A DNA stretch of 64,000 nt from RGIG1934 sp045122895. Its GTDB lineage: Bacteria; Bacillota; Clostridia; Lachnospirales; Lachnospiraceae. Under the pieces are notes generated by a model. That model was not told the DNA's origin and searched no databases. It saw only the letters and a list, made by a program, of their open reading frames with translations. A program made the translations under genes and the position numbers. The DNA is taken from positions 16,168-80,167 of the forward strand of contig JBGVIE010000045.1 in the NCBI GenBank assembly GCA_045122895.1, read 5' to 3'. Numbering within the stretch: the first letter of the stretch is position 1; the number at the start of each line of letters is the position of its first letter. This document shows positions 42,655-50,737 of this stretch, in pieces.

Positions 42655-43734
42655 ATGAGAACTTATTTAGTAACAGGTGGAGCCGGATTTATCGGATCTA
42701 ATTACATTCATTATATGTTTAAGAAGTATGATAATGAGATTAGAATTATCAATGTAGACAGTCTCACATACGCAGGTAACCTTGAGAATCTCAAGGAGGT
42801 TGAAGATAGAAGTAATTACACATTTATCAAAGCAGATATTTGTGATAAAGATGCAATTGCCAGAATTTTTGCAGAGAATGATATCGACAGAGTAGTTCAT
42901 TTTGCTGCGGAGAGTCATGTAGACAGAAGTATCCGTAATCCGGAAGTATTCGTACAGACTAACGTACTTGGTACAGCAGTTATGCTTAACTGTGCTAAGA
43001 ATGCATGGGAGTTAGAAGACGGTTCATTCAAGGAAGGAAAGAAGTTCCTTCACGTATCAACAGATGAAGTGTATGGTTCACTTCCAGATGATGATACAGC
43101 ATTTTTCTATGAGACATCACCAATTGATCCTCATAGTCCATACTCAGCAAGTAAGGCTTCTTCAGATATGTTAGTTAAGGCTTATATCGATACTTATAAG
43201 TTCCCTGCAAACATTACAAACTGCAGTAACAACTATGGCCCATACCAGTTCCCGGAGAAGCTTATTCCGCTTATCATCAATAACGCTCTTCAGGGAAAGA
43301 AGCTTCCTGTATATGGTGACGGCAAGAATGTCAGAGACTGGTTATATGTAGAAGACCACGCTAAGGCTATCGATATGGTTCAGGAAAAAGGTAAGCTTGG
43401 CGAGAGATATAACATTGGCGGACACAACGAGAAACAGAACATCGAAATTATTAATATAATTCTTGAAACACTTCAGGAAATGCTTCCTGAAGGAGATCCA
43501 AGAAAAGAATTAGTAAGCACAAATCTCATCACTTACGTGGAAGACAGAAAGGGACATGACAGAAGATACGCTATCGCTCCTGACAAGATCAAAGAGGAAA
43601 TCGGCTGGTATCCTGAGACTATGTTCAAGGATGGAATCAAGCTTACAATCAAATGGTTCTTCGAGAACGAAGACTGGATGAAGAATGTAACAAGCGGAGA
43701 TTATCAGAAATACTACGCAGAGATGTACAAGTAA
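42655..43734 (+). CDS. rfbB: dTDP-glucose 4,6-dehydratase
   Basis: Second step of dTDP-rhamnose synthesis. An extended SDR: TYLVTGGAGFIGSNYIHYM (NAD loop), VVHFAAESHVDRSI, VSTDEVYG, SPYSASKASSDM (YxxxK) and NCSNNYGPYQFPEKLIP. 359 residues from ATG 42655, which has TTGGAGG eight bases upstream; the longer ORF from 42604 would add 17 unlikely residues. Codon choice is more optimised than in its neighbours, which suggests high expression, in line with its own promoter. It also feeds other dTDP-deoxysugars. Confidence 0.96.
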   Translation: MRTYLVTGGAGFIGSNYIHYMFKKYDNEIRIINVDSLTYAGNLENLKEVEDRSNYTFIKADICDKDAIARIFAENDIDRVVHFAAESHVDRSIRNPEVFVQTNVLGTAVMLNCAKNAWELEDGSFKEGKKFLHVSTDEVYGSLPDDDTAFFYETSPIDPHSPYSASKASSDMLVKAYIDTYKFPANITNCSNNYGPYQFPEKLIPLIINNALQGKKLPVYGDGKNVRDWLYVEDHAKAIDMVQEKGKLGERYNIGGHNEKQNIEIINIILETLQEMLPEGDPRKELVSTNLITYVEDRKGHDRRYAIAPDKIKEEIGWYPETMFKDGIKLTIKWFFENEDWMKNVTSGDYQKYYAEMYK

Positions 43735-43752
43735 TAGATATTATTTCAGAGT

Positions 43753-43778
43753 GGGGACATGCCATAAGACATGTTCCC
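43753..43778 (+). other. Hairpin between rfbB and rfbA
   Basis: GGGGACATG and CATGTTCCC (43753-43778) form a 9-bp stem with an eight-base loop. No T run follows, so it is more likely an mRNA-stability or processing element than a terminator. Confidence 0.4.
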
Positions 43779-43840
43779 ATTAAGTGTGTAAATAAGGAAT
43801 GGTAAAAGGCGATGTAGTGCCTTGGAATTGTGAGGTCGAA

Positions 43841-44710
43841 ATGAAAGGAATTATTTTAGCAGGTGGATCAGGAACACGTTTATACCCATTAACAAAAGCA
43901 GTGTCAAAGCAGATTATGCCGGTGTATGATAAGCCGATGATTTATTATCCGTTATCAACACTTATGCTTGCAGGAATCAGTGAGATTCTTATTATCTCAA
44001 CACCAAGAGATTTACCTGTATTTAAGGAACTGCTGGGTGATGGTTCACAGCTTGGAATGAGATTTGAATATGCCGTTCAGGAGAGCCCAAGAGGACTTGC
44101 TGACGCATTTATTATCGGTGAGAAATTTATCGGAAAAGACAATGTTGCACTTGTACTTGGCGACAATATTTTTTACGGACAGAGTTTCTCAAAGGTGCTT
44201 AAGAGAGCAGCAGAGAGAGAAAGCGGAGCTACAATTTTTGGATACTATGTAAAGGACCCAAGAGAATATGGTGTGGTAGAGTTTGACGAAAGTGGTAAGG
44301 CTTTATCAATTGAAGAAAAGCCGGAAAATCCAAAGTCAAACTATGCGGTACCAGGCCTTTACTTCTACGACAATGATGTTGTTGAAATTGCAAAGAATGT
44401 TAAGCCTTCAGCAAGAGGTGAAATTGAAATAACATCTGTTAACAATGAATATTTGAAGAGAGGCGATCTTATGGTTGAGACTCTTGGAAGAGGATTTGCA
44501 TGGCTTGATACAGGTAACCATGATATGCTTCTTGAGGCGGCAGATTTCGTAGCTGCATTCCAGAAACGTCAGGGACTTTACATTTCGTGCATAGAAGAGA
44601 TTGCATACAAGAGAGGGTTCATTGACAGAGAACAGTTATTAAAGCTTGCCGAGCCGCTATTAAAGACTGCATACGGTCAGTATCTTGTGGATGTGGCTAA
44701 CGGATTATAA
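43841..44710 (+). CDS. rfbA: Glucose-1-phosphate thymidylyltransferase
   Basis: First step of dTDP-rhamnose synthesis: dTTP + glucose-1-P to dTDP-glucose. Nucleotidyltransferase signature KGIILAGGSGTRLYPLT, YDKPMIYYPLSTLMLAGI, LGDNIFYGQSFS, GVVEFD and IEEKPENPKSNYAVPGLYFYD. 289 residues from ATG 43841, preceded by GAGG; the ORF start at 43799 adds 14 unsupported residues. It closes with the typical helical tail (EQLLKLAEPLLKTAYGQYL). Confidence 0.96.
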   Translation: MKGIILAGGSGTRLYPLTKAVSKQIMPVYDKPMIYYPLSTLMLAGISEILIISTPRDLPVFKELLGDGSQLGMRFEYAVQESPRGLADAFIIGEKFIGKDNVALVLGDNIFYGQSFSKVLKRAAERESGATIFGYYVKDPREYGVVEFDESGKALSIEEKPENPKSNYAVPGLYFYDNDVVEIAKNVKPSARGEIEITSVNNEYLKRGDLMVETLGRGFAWLDTGNHDMLLEAADFVAAFQKRQGLYISCIEEIAYKRGFIDREQLLKLAEPLLKTAYGQYLVDVANGL

Positions 44711-44730
44711 GATTAGAGAGGTATATTGAA

Positions 44731-45294
44731 ATGGGAAAGATTACAGTTGAAACATGTGAAATAGAAGGATTAAAAGTAATTACACCTACAGTATTCGGAG
44801 ATGAAAGAGGATACTTTATGGAGACATATAATTACAATGATTATAAGGCTGCCGGGATTGATCAGGAATTCGTACAGGACAATCAGTCAAGCTCAAAGAA
44901 GGGTGTTCTTAGAGGACTTCACTTCCAGAAGGAATTTCCACAGGATAAGCTTGTAAGAGTTGTAAGTGGAGAAGTATTTGATGTGGCAGTGGACCTTAGA
45001 GAAGGTTCGGCTACATTTGGTAAGTGGTACGGAGTAATACTTTCAGCAGAGAATAAGAAGCAGTTCTTTATTCCAAAGAACTTTGCTCATGGATTTGTGG
45101 TATTATCAGATTCAGCAGAATTTGCTTATAAGTGTACAGATTTCTATCATCCAAACGATGAAGGCGGGCTTTTATGGAGTGATCCGGAGATTGGAATTGA
45201 TTGGCCGATTCCGGAGGATATGGAACTTACAATTTCTGAGAAGGATCAGAAGTGGAGTGGAATAGCTGATTTTGTAGCTAACAAGAATAAATAA
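44731..45294 (+). CDS. rfbC: dTDP-4-dehydrorhamnose 3,5-epimerase
   Basis: Cupin-fold epimerase, third step of dTDP-rhamnose synthesis. Diagnostic segments: TVFGDERGYFMETYN, QDNQSSSKKGVLRGLHFQ (catalytic His), KLVRVVSGEVFDVAVDLR, FFIPKNFAHGFVVLSD and YKCTDFYHPNDEGGLLWSDP. 187 residues, normal. It follows rfbA by 20 bases and precedes the GT2 gene by five. Confidence 0.96.
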   Translation: MGKITVETCEIEGLKVITPTVFGDERGYFMETYNYNDYKAAGIDQEFVQDNQSSSKKGVLRGLHFQKEFPQDKLVRVVSGEVFDVAVDLREGSATFGKWYGVILSAENKKQFFIPKNFAHGFVVLSDSAEFAYKCTDFYHPNDEGGLLWSDPEIGIDWPIPEDMELTISEKDQKWSGIADFVANKNK

Positions 45295-45299
45295 CAGGG

Positions 45300-46322
45300 A
45301 TGATGAAAATGGAACAGGTTACAGTTATTATACCTAATTGGAACGGAATGAAATTTTTACAGTCTTGTCTTAAATCGCTGAGTGTCCAGACATTCAGCGA
45401 TTTTAAGACTGTGGTAATAGATAATGCCTCAACAGATGGCAGTCAGGATTTTATCAGGGACAATTTTCCGGAAGTGGAAATTGTTCAGATGGATAAGAAC
45501 TACGGATTTACCGGTGCGGTAAACGAGGGTATCAGGAGAACTACCACTCCTTATCTTCTGCTTTTGAATAACGATACGGAAGTAGAACCGCAATTTGTTG
45601 AAGAATTATATAAAGCTATCGAGAAAGATGATACTATTTTCTCTGTAAGCAGCAAGATGATTAACTTCTACGACAGGTCGAAGATGGACGATGCCGGAGA
45701 CTTATATACTCTTATTGGCTGGCAGGCCCAGCGGGGTGTTGCTCATCCGGTAGAGAAGTACAATAAGCCATGTGAGGTATTTTCGGCGTGTGCAGGAGCA
45801 GCCATATATCGCCGCGATGCATTTGACATAATTGGTGTGTTTGATGACATGCATTTTGCTTATCTTGAAGATATCGACGTGGGATACAGGGCAAAGATTT
45901 ATGGCTACAAGAATATGTACTGTCCGACTGCTGTTGTTTATCATATGGGAAGTGCCACAACAGGAACAGGTTACAATGATTTTAAAGTAAAGATTTCGTC
46001 CAGAAATAATATATATATGATTACAAAAAATATGCCGCTTTTACAGCTTGGCATCAATTTCTTCCCGCTTCTTGCAGGGCATATTGTTAAATATATGTAT
46101 TTTAAGAAGTTTGGATTCTCTAAGGCTTACCTTGCCGGTGTGAAAGAGGGCCTGCTCACGGCATACAGATGTAACAAGGTTCCATACAAAAGTGAAAACC
46201 TGTATAATTATATAGCTATTGAGAAAGATTTAATTAAAAATACGTTTATTTACTTTCGTGAGTATGGTATTCTAAAGAGAGAGCGAATGATGTCGAAAGA
46301 GAAGAATGGAGGTACAAATTAA
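45300..46322 (+). CDS. Family 2 glycosyltransferase, probable rhamnosyltransferase
   Basis: A GT-A enzyme of 340 residues: TVIIPNWNGMKFLQSCL, VIDNASTDGSQ, the DXD-like site in LLLNNDTEVEP, CAGAAIYRRDAF and DIDVGYRAKIYG (ED-acceptor region). The C-terminal ~80 residues (about 245-320) contain a hydrophobic/basic stretch that may bind the membrane. Similar proteins add rhamnose to the polymer using dTDP-rhamnose, which fits the four preceding genes. Start could be ATG 45300, 45303 or 45309. Its TAA overlaps the ATG of a 55-residue ORF (TAATG). Confidence 0.9.
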   Translation: MMKMEQVTVIIPNWNGMKFLQSCLKSLSVQTFSDFKTVVIDNASTDGSQDFIRDNFPEVEIVQMDKNYGFTGAVNEGIRRTTTPYLLLLNNDTEVEPQFVEELYKAIEKDDTIFSVSSKMINFYDRSKMDDAGDLYTLIGWQAQRGVAHPVEKYNKPCEVFSACAGAAIYRRDAFDIIGVFDDMHFAYLEDIDVGYRAKIYGYKNMYCPTAVVYHMGSATTGTGYNDFKVKISSRNNIYMITKNMPLLQLGINFFPLLAGHIVKYMYFKKFGFSKAYLAGVKEGLLTAYRCNKVPYKSENLYNYIAIEKDLIKNTFIYFREYGILKRERMMSKEKNGGTN

Positions 46323-46489
46323 TGGATAATTTAACATCAGGTTTTGATTTGGCTTCGGTACTTGATGAATTGAATAAGAGTAACGAGGGAAAAGATGTAG
46401 CAGGCGTTTCGGCTGATATGAGCGAAGAGATGGAAGCATCAGCAAAACGTGTGGAGGAGTACATTCTTAAGAATGCGACAGAACAGTAA
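46322..46489 (+). CDS. 55-residue acidic helical protein, coupled to the glycosyltransferase
   Basis: The ATG overlaps the GT2 stop codon, so translation is likely coupled. An AGGAGG-like GGAGG lies ten bases upstream. The product opens MDNLTSGFDLASVLDELN and ends EEYILKNATEQ. It is strongly acidic, without cysteine, signal or membrane segment, and looks helical. I recognise no family. It could be a small partner of the glycosyltransferase or of the zinc-ribbon membrane protein that starts two bases after it. Confidence 0.6.
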   Translation: MDNLTSGFDLASVLDELNKSNEGKDVAGVSADMSEEMEASAKRVEEYILKNATEQ

Positions 46490-46490
46490 T

Positions 46491-47144
46491 ATGAAGTGTA
46501 GTTTTTGTGGAAATGAGTTAGAGAATGGGGCCCAGGTATGTTCTATTTGTGGGGTCAGAGTAGGTGGAGGCAGGTATGATATGGGTTCGAAACCTACGCC
46601 ACCGACCCCTGAAAGATATTATAAAGAGCCGGTAGTAGGTAATGCTGAGGACAGAAAGCGATATAAGAGGCAGATACTTCCTTTTAAGATAACGGCGGGT
46701 ATAGTTAACCTGGCAGCATATGGTGCATTTTTCTTTGTCATGGTAATGGGGATGATTATAGCTTATGATGAAGATAATGTGCTGTTTGGGTATGGACCGG
46801 AAATTGCAAATATCAATTTTTATTTTTTTGCAGTTATATCAGTTGTGGTTTTTGTTGCCAGTCTGGTACTGTCAATACTTGGTTTTGTGCTTCCGGCGAA
46901 GGGTGGATTAATAGCAAGTGTAATTAATTCGTCTCTGATAATAATTGCTGTATTATCAGGAGCCATACCAATGTCTGTACTTAATGACAGACTAAGCAGA
47001 ATATATACAATAATATACAAAAACAGCGATGCATATATTATTTACATTGGATTTATGACATTTGCTGTTGCGTCTATTGTATTGTGCCTTATATCATTGG
47101 TGCTTTCAATAGCAGGGCTTACAAGAAAGAAACCTCTGGCGTAA
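46491..47144 (+). CDS. Zinc-ribbon membrane protein
   Basis: Residues 1-22 form a zinc ribbon with two CxxC knuckles (CSFCGNELENGAQVCSICG). After a proline-rich linker there are four membrane helices (about 70-100, 118-145, 152-165 and 190-212). This architecture occurs in many uncharacterised Firmicutes proteins and is not tied to one function. The start ATG 46491 begins one base after the previous stop; no good ribosome site of its own is seen, so coupling is likely. The ORF from 46449 adds 14 residues overlapping the small gene and is not supported. It ends inside the terminator stem. Confidence 0.8.
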   Translation: MKCSFCGNELENGAQVCSICGVRVGGGRYDMGSKPTPPTPERYYKEPVVGNAEDRKRYKRQILPFKITAGIVNLAAYGAFFFVMVMGMIIAYDEDNVLFGYGPEIANINFYFFAVISVVVFVASLVLSILGFVLPAKGGLIASVINSSLIIIAVLSGAIPMSVLNDRLSRIYTIIYKNSDAYIIYIGFMTFAVASIVLCLISLVLSIAGLTRKKPLA

Positions 47145-47164
47145 AACCAGAGGTTTTATTTTTA
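47130..47164. terminator. Bidirectional terminator between convergent genes
   Basis: AAACCTCTGG (47130-47139) pairs with CCAGAGGTTT (47147-47156), followed by TATTTTT. It overlaps the last codons of the zinc-ribbon gene and also serves the minus-strand DUF1294 gene. Confidence 0.88.
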
Positions 47165-47167
47165 CTT

Positions 47168-47449
47168 TTAAAATTTAATATACAGCCATATAAGTGCTGC
47201 GTACTCAAGAATGCATATTGTGGGAAATCCATACTTGAAGTACCAGTGCTTAGTCTTGTGGTGAAATACTTTCATTCCAAGTACACCTCCGATTCCCCCG
47301 CCTGCAATAACTGCAAGGAAAAGAGTTTTCTCAGGTATTCTGTAAGCATCTTTTATTGCCTTTCTTTTGTCGATACCCATCAGAATAAATGCAACAATAT
47401 TTGCAATGAGTAAATATGTAAGTAATAATTTAAATAAAAACCTTAGCAT
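47168..47449 (-). CDS. DUF1294 family small membrane protein
   Basis: 93 residues with three hydrophobic segments. The features MGIDKRKAI, RIPEKTLFLAVIAGGGIGGVLGMKVFHHKTKHWYF (abridged) and a C-terminal helix are the DUF1294 hallmark. Function is unknown; family members often sit as stand-alone genes. It is convergent with the rhamnose operon and shares the terminator. Confidence 0.92.
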   Translation of the reverse strand: MLRFLFKLLLTYLLIANIVAFILMGIDKRKAIKDAYRIPEKTLFLAVIAGGGIGGVLGMKVFHHKTKHWYFKYGFPTICILEYAALIWLYIKF

Positions 47450-47558
47450 TGTTTATTCCTCCTTCATAATTAGCTGTAAACTATCATACCACTTTGAGAT
47501 GACACGTACAACTAACTGTGATATAATTAAATACCATTGCGATGATAGGAGACTTTAA

Positions 47559-48743
47559 ATGAATAAATATATGAAAATAATAGGTTCAATAGTTATAATG
47601 GCGCTAATTTTAGCTTTTGTATTTAATAATAAGTGTTTTGCATATGACGATGGATATAGTCTTAAGGAGTTGTATGTTGAAGATAATTACATTGATGATA
47701 TGGATTCATACGAATACATTAATAAGAAGCTAGATGATGAGCTAAAAACAAAGACAGGTATCATAAGCGAAAAGCTAGAGGAAAAGTTAAACAGTAAAGG
47801 ATATTTCGATGAAGATATTGAAAGACTGGATGAACAGGATATCGCATCATTAGAAATAATTGATTTGAACAATATCACGGTATTAACAGAATACTATGCA
47901 ATCCCTGATACAAAAGATAGCAAATTGATGATTAAATTAACTTCTAAGGAAGTAGATATGCTTATCGCATCTAAATATTATGAAGTGGAGAGTGATTTGG
48001 ATTCAGTCATATATGAAAGAACAAAACTTGATTATGTGGGAGAACCTTCTTACGATAAAGGTCAGGTAAGATATGCATTTCTTAAGAAATCCTTGATTTT
48101 ATTAAAGGCGAATTATTATTATACGGAAGATGATGTTAAGAAAAATTATTACGAATTAATTGAAAGTCTTACCTTTGTTAAGATGCCGGTCAATAGGCTT
48201 ACAGACGAGTATGAAGTATATATGGAAGGACTTTGTCTGGAAGAGACTATCGCTGTGCCGGAGGAAGAATGGCGAGAGCAGGGAATAGATAAGGAATATA
48301 TCTTTCCAACAGTGACCAAAGTATATGATGAAGAAAAATATCTCATAAAAAAAGGAAATAAAGAAGGATATACATTAACTAAAAATATAAAAAGAGAGTT
48401 GCTGAATGCAGAAACCATAGGAGTGAGAAATGAAAAATTATCTGCGGGACAGTTCAAGGCAATCTCACAAGAGATATGTGGATTAAATACATTGCAAAAT
48501 GATAAAGTGGATTCTACAAACAATGGAAAAGAGTACACTAATTACTATAATGAAACCATCAAGATTAGAGCATACCTAAGAACTTATGGTTCTCACAATA
48601 CAGTGGTAATAGGTGAGAATTATAAGCATGTTGCAATAGAGGCAAAAAAAGATAATATATTTCACAATAAATTCTTGTATACAGGGGTTGCAGTTGTTGC
48701 TGTAATAGTTGTTTTAGTAAATATTAGAAGGATAAGAAAATGA
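47559..48743 (+). CDS. Secreted, C-terminally membrane-anchored protein of unknown function
   Basis: A signal peptide (residues 1-28, IIGSIVIMALILAFVFNN, KCFAYD) and a C-terminal membrane helix (about 370-388, FLYTGVAVVAVIVVLVN) followed by RRIRK. This is a type I-like anchor facing outside. The ~340-residue extracellular part is acidic with charged helices (ININKKLDDELKTK-like, EKLEEKLNSKGYF). I recognise no domain. It lies immediately before a remnant of a ybjQ-like gene and a terminator. No partner gene is evident; the regulated peptide locus begins on the opposite strand just beyond. Confidence 0.7.
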   Translation: MNKYMKIIGSIVIMALILAFVFNNKCFAYDDGYSLKELYVEDNYIDDMDSYEYINKKLDDELKTKTGIISEKLEEKLNSKGYFDEDIERLDEQDIASLEIIDLNNITVLTEYYAIPDTKDSKLMIKLTSKEVDMLIASKYYEVESDLDSVIYERTKLDYVGEPSYDKGQVRYAFLKKSLILLKANYYYTEDDVKKNYYELIESLTFVKMPVNRLTDEYEVYMEGLCLEETIAVPEEEWREQGIDKEYIFPTVTKVYDEEKYLIKKGNKEGYTLTKNIKRELLNAETIGVRNEKLSAGQFKAISQEICGLNTLQNDKVDSTNNGKEYTNYYNETIKIRAYLRTYGSHNTVVIGENYKHVAIEAKKDNIFHNKFLYTGVAVVAVIVVLVNIRRIRK

Positions 48744-48817
48744 TAGTAACAACAACACCAACAGTAGAAGGAAATAAATTGCTCCGACATGGAGATTATT
48801 ATAAAAAAAGGTCGTAA
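48740..48817 (+). pseudogene. Truncated YbjQ/UPF0145-like fragment
   Basis: The ATG overlaps the preceding stop codon and the product opens MIVTTTPTVEGNK, the very start of YbjQ/UPF0145 proteins (MIVTTTPTVEGKK in relatives). After 13 residues the match is lost, and the frame stops after 25 codons in the terminator hairpin. The ~90 remaining residues of the family are absent, so this is a stub left by a deletion. Confidence 0.55.
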
Positions 48818-48830
48818 AATACGACCTTTT
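48804..48830. terminator. Bidirectional terminator
   Basis: AAAAAGGTCGTA and TACGACCTTTT (48804-48830) form a stem with an A run and a T run on either side. It separates the plus-strand gene from the end of the minus-strand peptide operon. Confidence 0.85.
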
Positions 48831-48850
48831 AAAAGTTAGGGGATAGACTG

Positions 48851-49279
48851 TTAGTTTGAACACTTCTTCATCTTTAATATTCGACCTGAATCATAAACAA
48901 GTATTTCATCCTTATTATCCGGATTAACTAAAACTATATCTCCTTCATTTAGATGCGCAGAATGAAGATTCTCTGTCGGTTCTTCATTACTGTTATGGAC
49001 TATTTTTTCTCTTATTGTATGTTTGGGATATATACGCTCTAAGTCCTCTTCTTTTCTATTAATCATTCCTGAATCATCATACACATAAAGATTTCCGTCG
49101 TATTTTATAAAAATCTGTTGAGCATCACCTTGAGCATAACCAGTGGGTGTAATAGATGTGTTCTCACTTCCGGCAATTTCAGACGATGAAACAGTGTTTT
49201 TTTCATCACTCTCATTTTTATTACACGCACTTAAACAAAATATGCTAATACATATGACAAAAATTTTAATCTTTCTCAT
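48851..49279 (-). CDS. Small lipoprotein at the end of the peptide/ABC operon
   Basis: 142 residues with a lipoprotein signal (KIFVICISIFCLSACN, lipobox LSAC). After a Ser/Glu-rich spacer, residues ~55-140 form a beta-rich domain (QQIFIKYDGNLYVYDDSG, GDIVLVNPDNKDEILVYDSGRIL). I recognise no family. It is the last gene of the operon that starts at 53590. A lipoprotein next to FtsX-type permeases could be a binding or immunity component (role inferred from context). AGGAG precedes the ATG. Confidence 0.7.
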   Translation of the reverse strand: MRKIKIFVICISIFCLSACNKNESDEKNTVSSSEIAGSENTSITPTGYAQGDAQQIFIKYDGNLYVYDDSGMINRKEEDLERIYPKHTIREKIVHNSNEEPTENLHSAHLNEGDIVLVNPDNKDEILVYDSGRILKMKKCSN

Positions 49280-49371
49280 CTAACTCCTCCTTATTGAAAA
49301 TATCTTAATTGTCTACCTATCTCGTCACCGCTATAATCCAGCTTATGTTTTTCTACTCACATCCCTTACTC

Positions 49372-49473
49372 TTATTCTTTTAGTTCTTCTGGAACTTTCC
49401 GCTCATACAGGCATATCCATGATGCTGAATAACATGATACCCTGGCCAAAGATATTAAAATCCTTTCAAACAT
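49372..49473 (-). CDS. AgrD-like cyclic-lactone autoinducer peptide precursor
   Basis: ATG 49473 is seven bases after an AGAGGGG ribosome site. The 33-residue product has the AgrD layout: an amphipathic N-terminus (MFERILISLARV), a core with Cys14 and Cys21 (SCYSASWICLY), and the tail KVPEELKE. The tail x-x-K-V-P-E-E-L-K is the conserved C-terminal recognition segment of Firmicutes cyclic-lactone autoinducers (TIGR04223-type, usually YxPKVPEELKK); here Tyr-Glu-Arg-Lys replaces Tyr-x-Pro-Lys. In Agr systems AgrB cuts this tail and forms the thiolactone; no AgrB is in the window. It lies in an operon under a LytTR-type operator. It is too short for usual gene-finding cut-offs. Confidence 0.7.
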   Translation of the reverse strand: MFERILISLARVSCYSASWICLYERKVPEELKE

Positions 49474-49506
49474 ATCTATCCCCTCTTTTAATTTTATACT
49501 GTGTTT

Positions 49507-50175
49507 TTACACTATATTACCATCACATATCTCAATAATTCTATTACACTCATTTGCTACTTCCATATCATGTGTAATAATTATCACTGTAGTTCCCTTT
49601 GCATTCAATTGTTTGAATACATTCATTATATCCAAAGATGTCTTTACATCTAAAGCTCCTGTTGGTTCATCCGCAAGAAGAACCTTTGGATTGTTAATCA
49701 TAGCTCTTGCTATTGCCACTCGCTGCTTTTGACCTCCTGAAAGCTTATTAACTTTCTTATCCATTATCTCATCCATCTCAAGCTCACTTAATATATCCTT
49801 AGCCTTTTCTTCTCTCATGCGCCTATTCCCAGCATCCTTTGAAAAAAATAATGGCATCAGCACATTCTCTATTACTGTATAATTCTCCATAAGTGCAAAG
49901 TCTTGTAACACAATCCCAATATCTCTATTTCTTATAATAGCTCTTTTTTTCTCATTTAATTTCGACACATCTTGGCCATTAAGATAATATTTTCCTTGTT
50001 CGAAATCATCAATACAGCCTATGATATGCATAAGTGTAGATTTTCCTGCCCCAGATTTACCTATAACAGCTACCATTTCTCCCTCTGAAATTCTGAGAGA
50101 AACTCCTTTAAGAGCAGTAAATTCATTCACCTTTCCTTTATTATATATTTTGTATATATTATCAATTTCTATCAT
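49507..50175 (-). CDS. ABC transporter ATPase (LolD/MacB type)
   Basis: A 222-residue ATPase of the FtsE/LolD/MacB/BceA group. Walker A GKSGAGKST, Q-loop VLQDFALME, signature KLSGGQKQR, Walker B VLLADEPTGALD and His switch ITHDME. It energises the two FtsX-type permeases encoded upstream in the same operon (50738-53097). The start is ATG 50175 behind GAGG; a TTG 18 bases earlier is not needed. The AgrD-like gene begins 34 bases downstream. Confidence 0.95.
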   Translation of the reverse strand: MIEIDNIYKIYNKGKVNEFTALKGVSLRISEGEMVAVIGKSGAGKSTLMHIIGCIDDFEQGKYYLNGQDVSKLNEKKRAIIRNRDIGIVLQDFALMENYTVIENVLMPLFFSKDAGNRRMREEKAKDILSELEMDEIMDKKVNKLSGGQKQRVAIARAMINNPKVLLADEPTGALDVKTSLDIMNVFKQLNAKGTTVIIITHDMEVANECNRIIEICDGNIV

Positions 50176-50189
50176 AATCTCACACCTCG

Positions 50190-50702
50190 TCAATAACCAC
50201 TATTCATAACCCAGTGATAATCATCACTCTCGTTATTACCAAATTCTGTTATCCATATATGAATTAATTTCAAATCATCGCTTATGGTAATCCAATAATT
50301 ATATAATGGTCCAGAAACAGTGGCCTCATTCTGAAGATTCACACCCATACATGTCATTTCATATCCATTTTCTTCCCTTGAGATATAAAAACTTTGAAAA
50401 TTACCGCCCAAATCAAAACCTTCAACATTAACTTCACCTTCAAATTTATTATTATTGCAATTACCTTTTCCTTTGATTACAACTTCAACCTCTTTTAATG
50501 GTTCTATTTTTTCTTTTTCTGTTTCCAAAGGATCTTCATCATACAGAAAAAACTTTCTATTAATATCTAACTCAATCTCATTTCCATTAACTTTTATGTC
50601 TGTTATAGGTTTTTCCTTTTTTAAACCGAATTTGAGTACAATTACCAATATGGTTATTATCACTACTACCAATAACCCAATTATTAAACCTTTCTTCTTC
50701 AT
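50190..50702 (-). CDS. Membrane-anchored protein of unknown function in the ABC operon
   Basis: 170 residues from ATG 50702, which has AAAGGAAG eight bases upstream (the ATG at 50741 overlaps the permease and lacks a site). One N-terminal membrane helix (about residues 5-24, IIGLLVVVIITILVIVL) and an external beta-rich domain: ITDIKVNGNEIELDIN, EVEVVIKGKGNC, FEGEVNVEGFD, YNYWITISDDLKLIHIWI. It may be the partner that loads or senses the substrate of the ABC permeases, but no family is recognised. Context: second permease upstream, ATPase gene 14 bases downstream. Confidence 0.72.
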   Translation of the reverse strand: MKKKGLIIGLLVVVIITILVIVLKFGLKKEKPITDIKVNGNEIELDINRKFFLYDEDPLETEKEKIEPLKEVEVVIKGKGNCNNNKFEGEVNVEGFDLGGNFQSFYISREENGYEMTCMGVNLQNEATVSGPLYNYWITISDDLKLIHIWITEFGNNESDDYHWVMNSGY

Positions 50703-50737
50703 ATTAATATCTTCCTTTCTGTTGATGGCTTCTACAT

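Noticed and set aside
46580..46600. GGTTCGAAACC, resembling a tRNA T-loop
   Set aside because: It lies inside the zinc-ribbon gene (codons for MGSKP), and no acceptor stem, anticodon arm or D arm can be formed around it.
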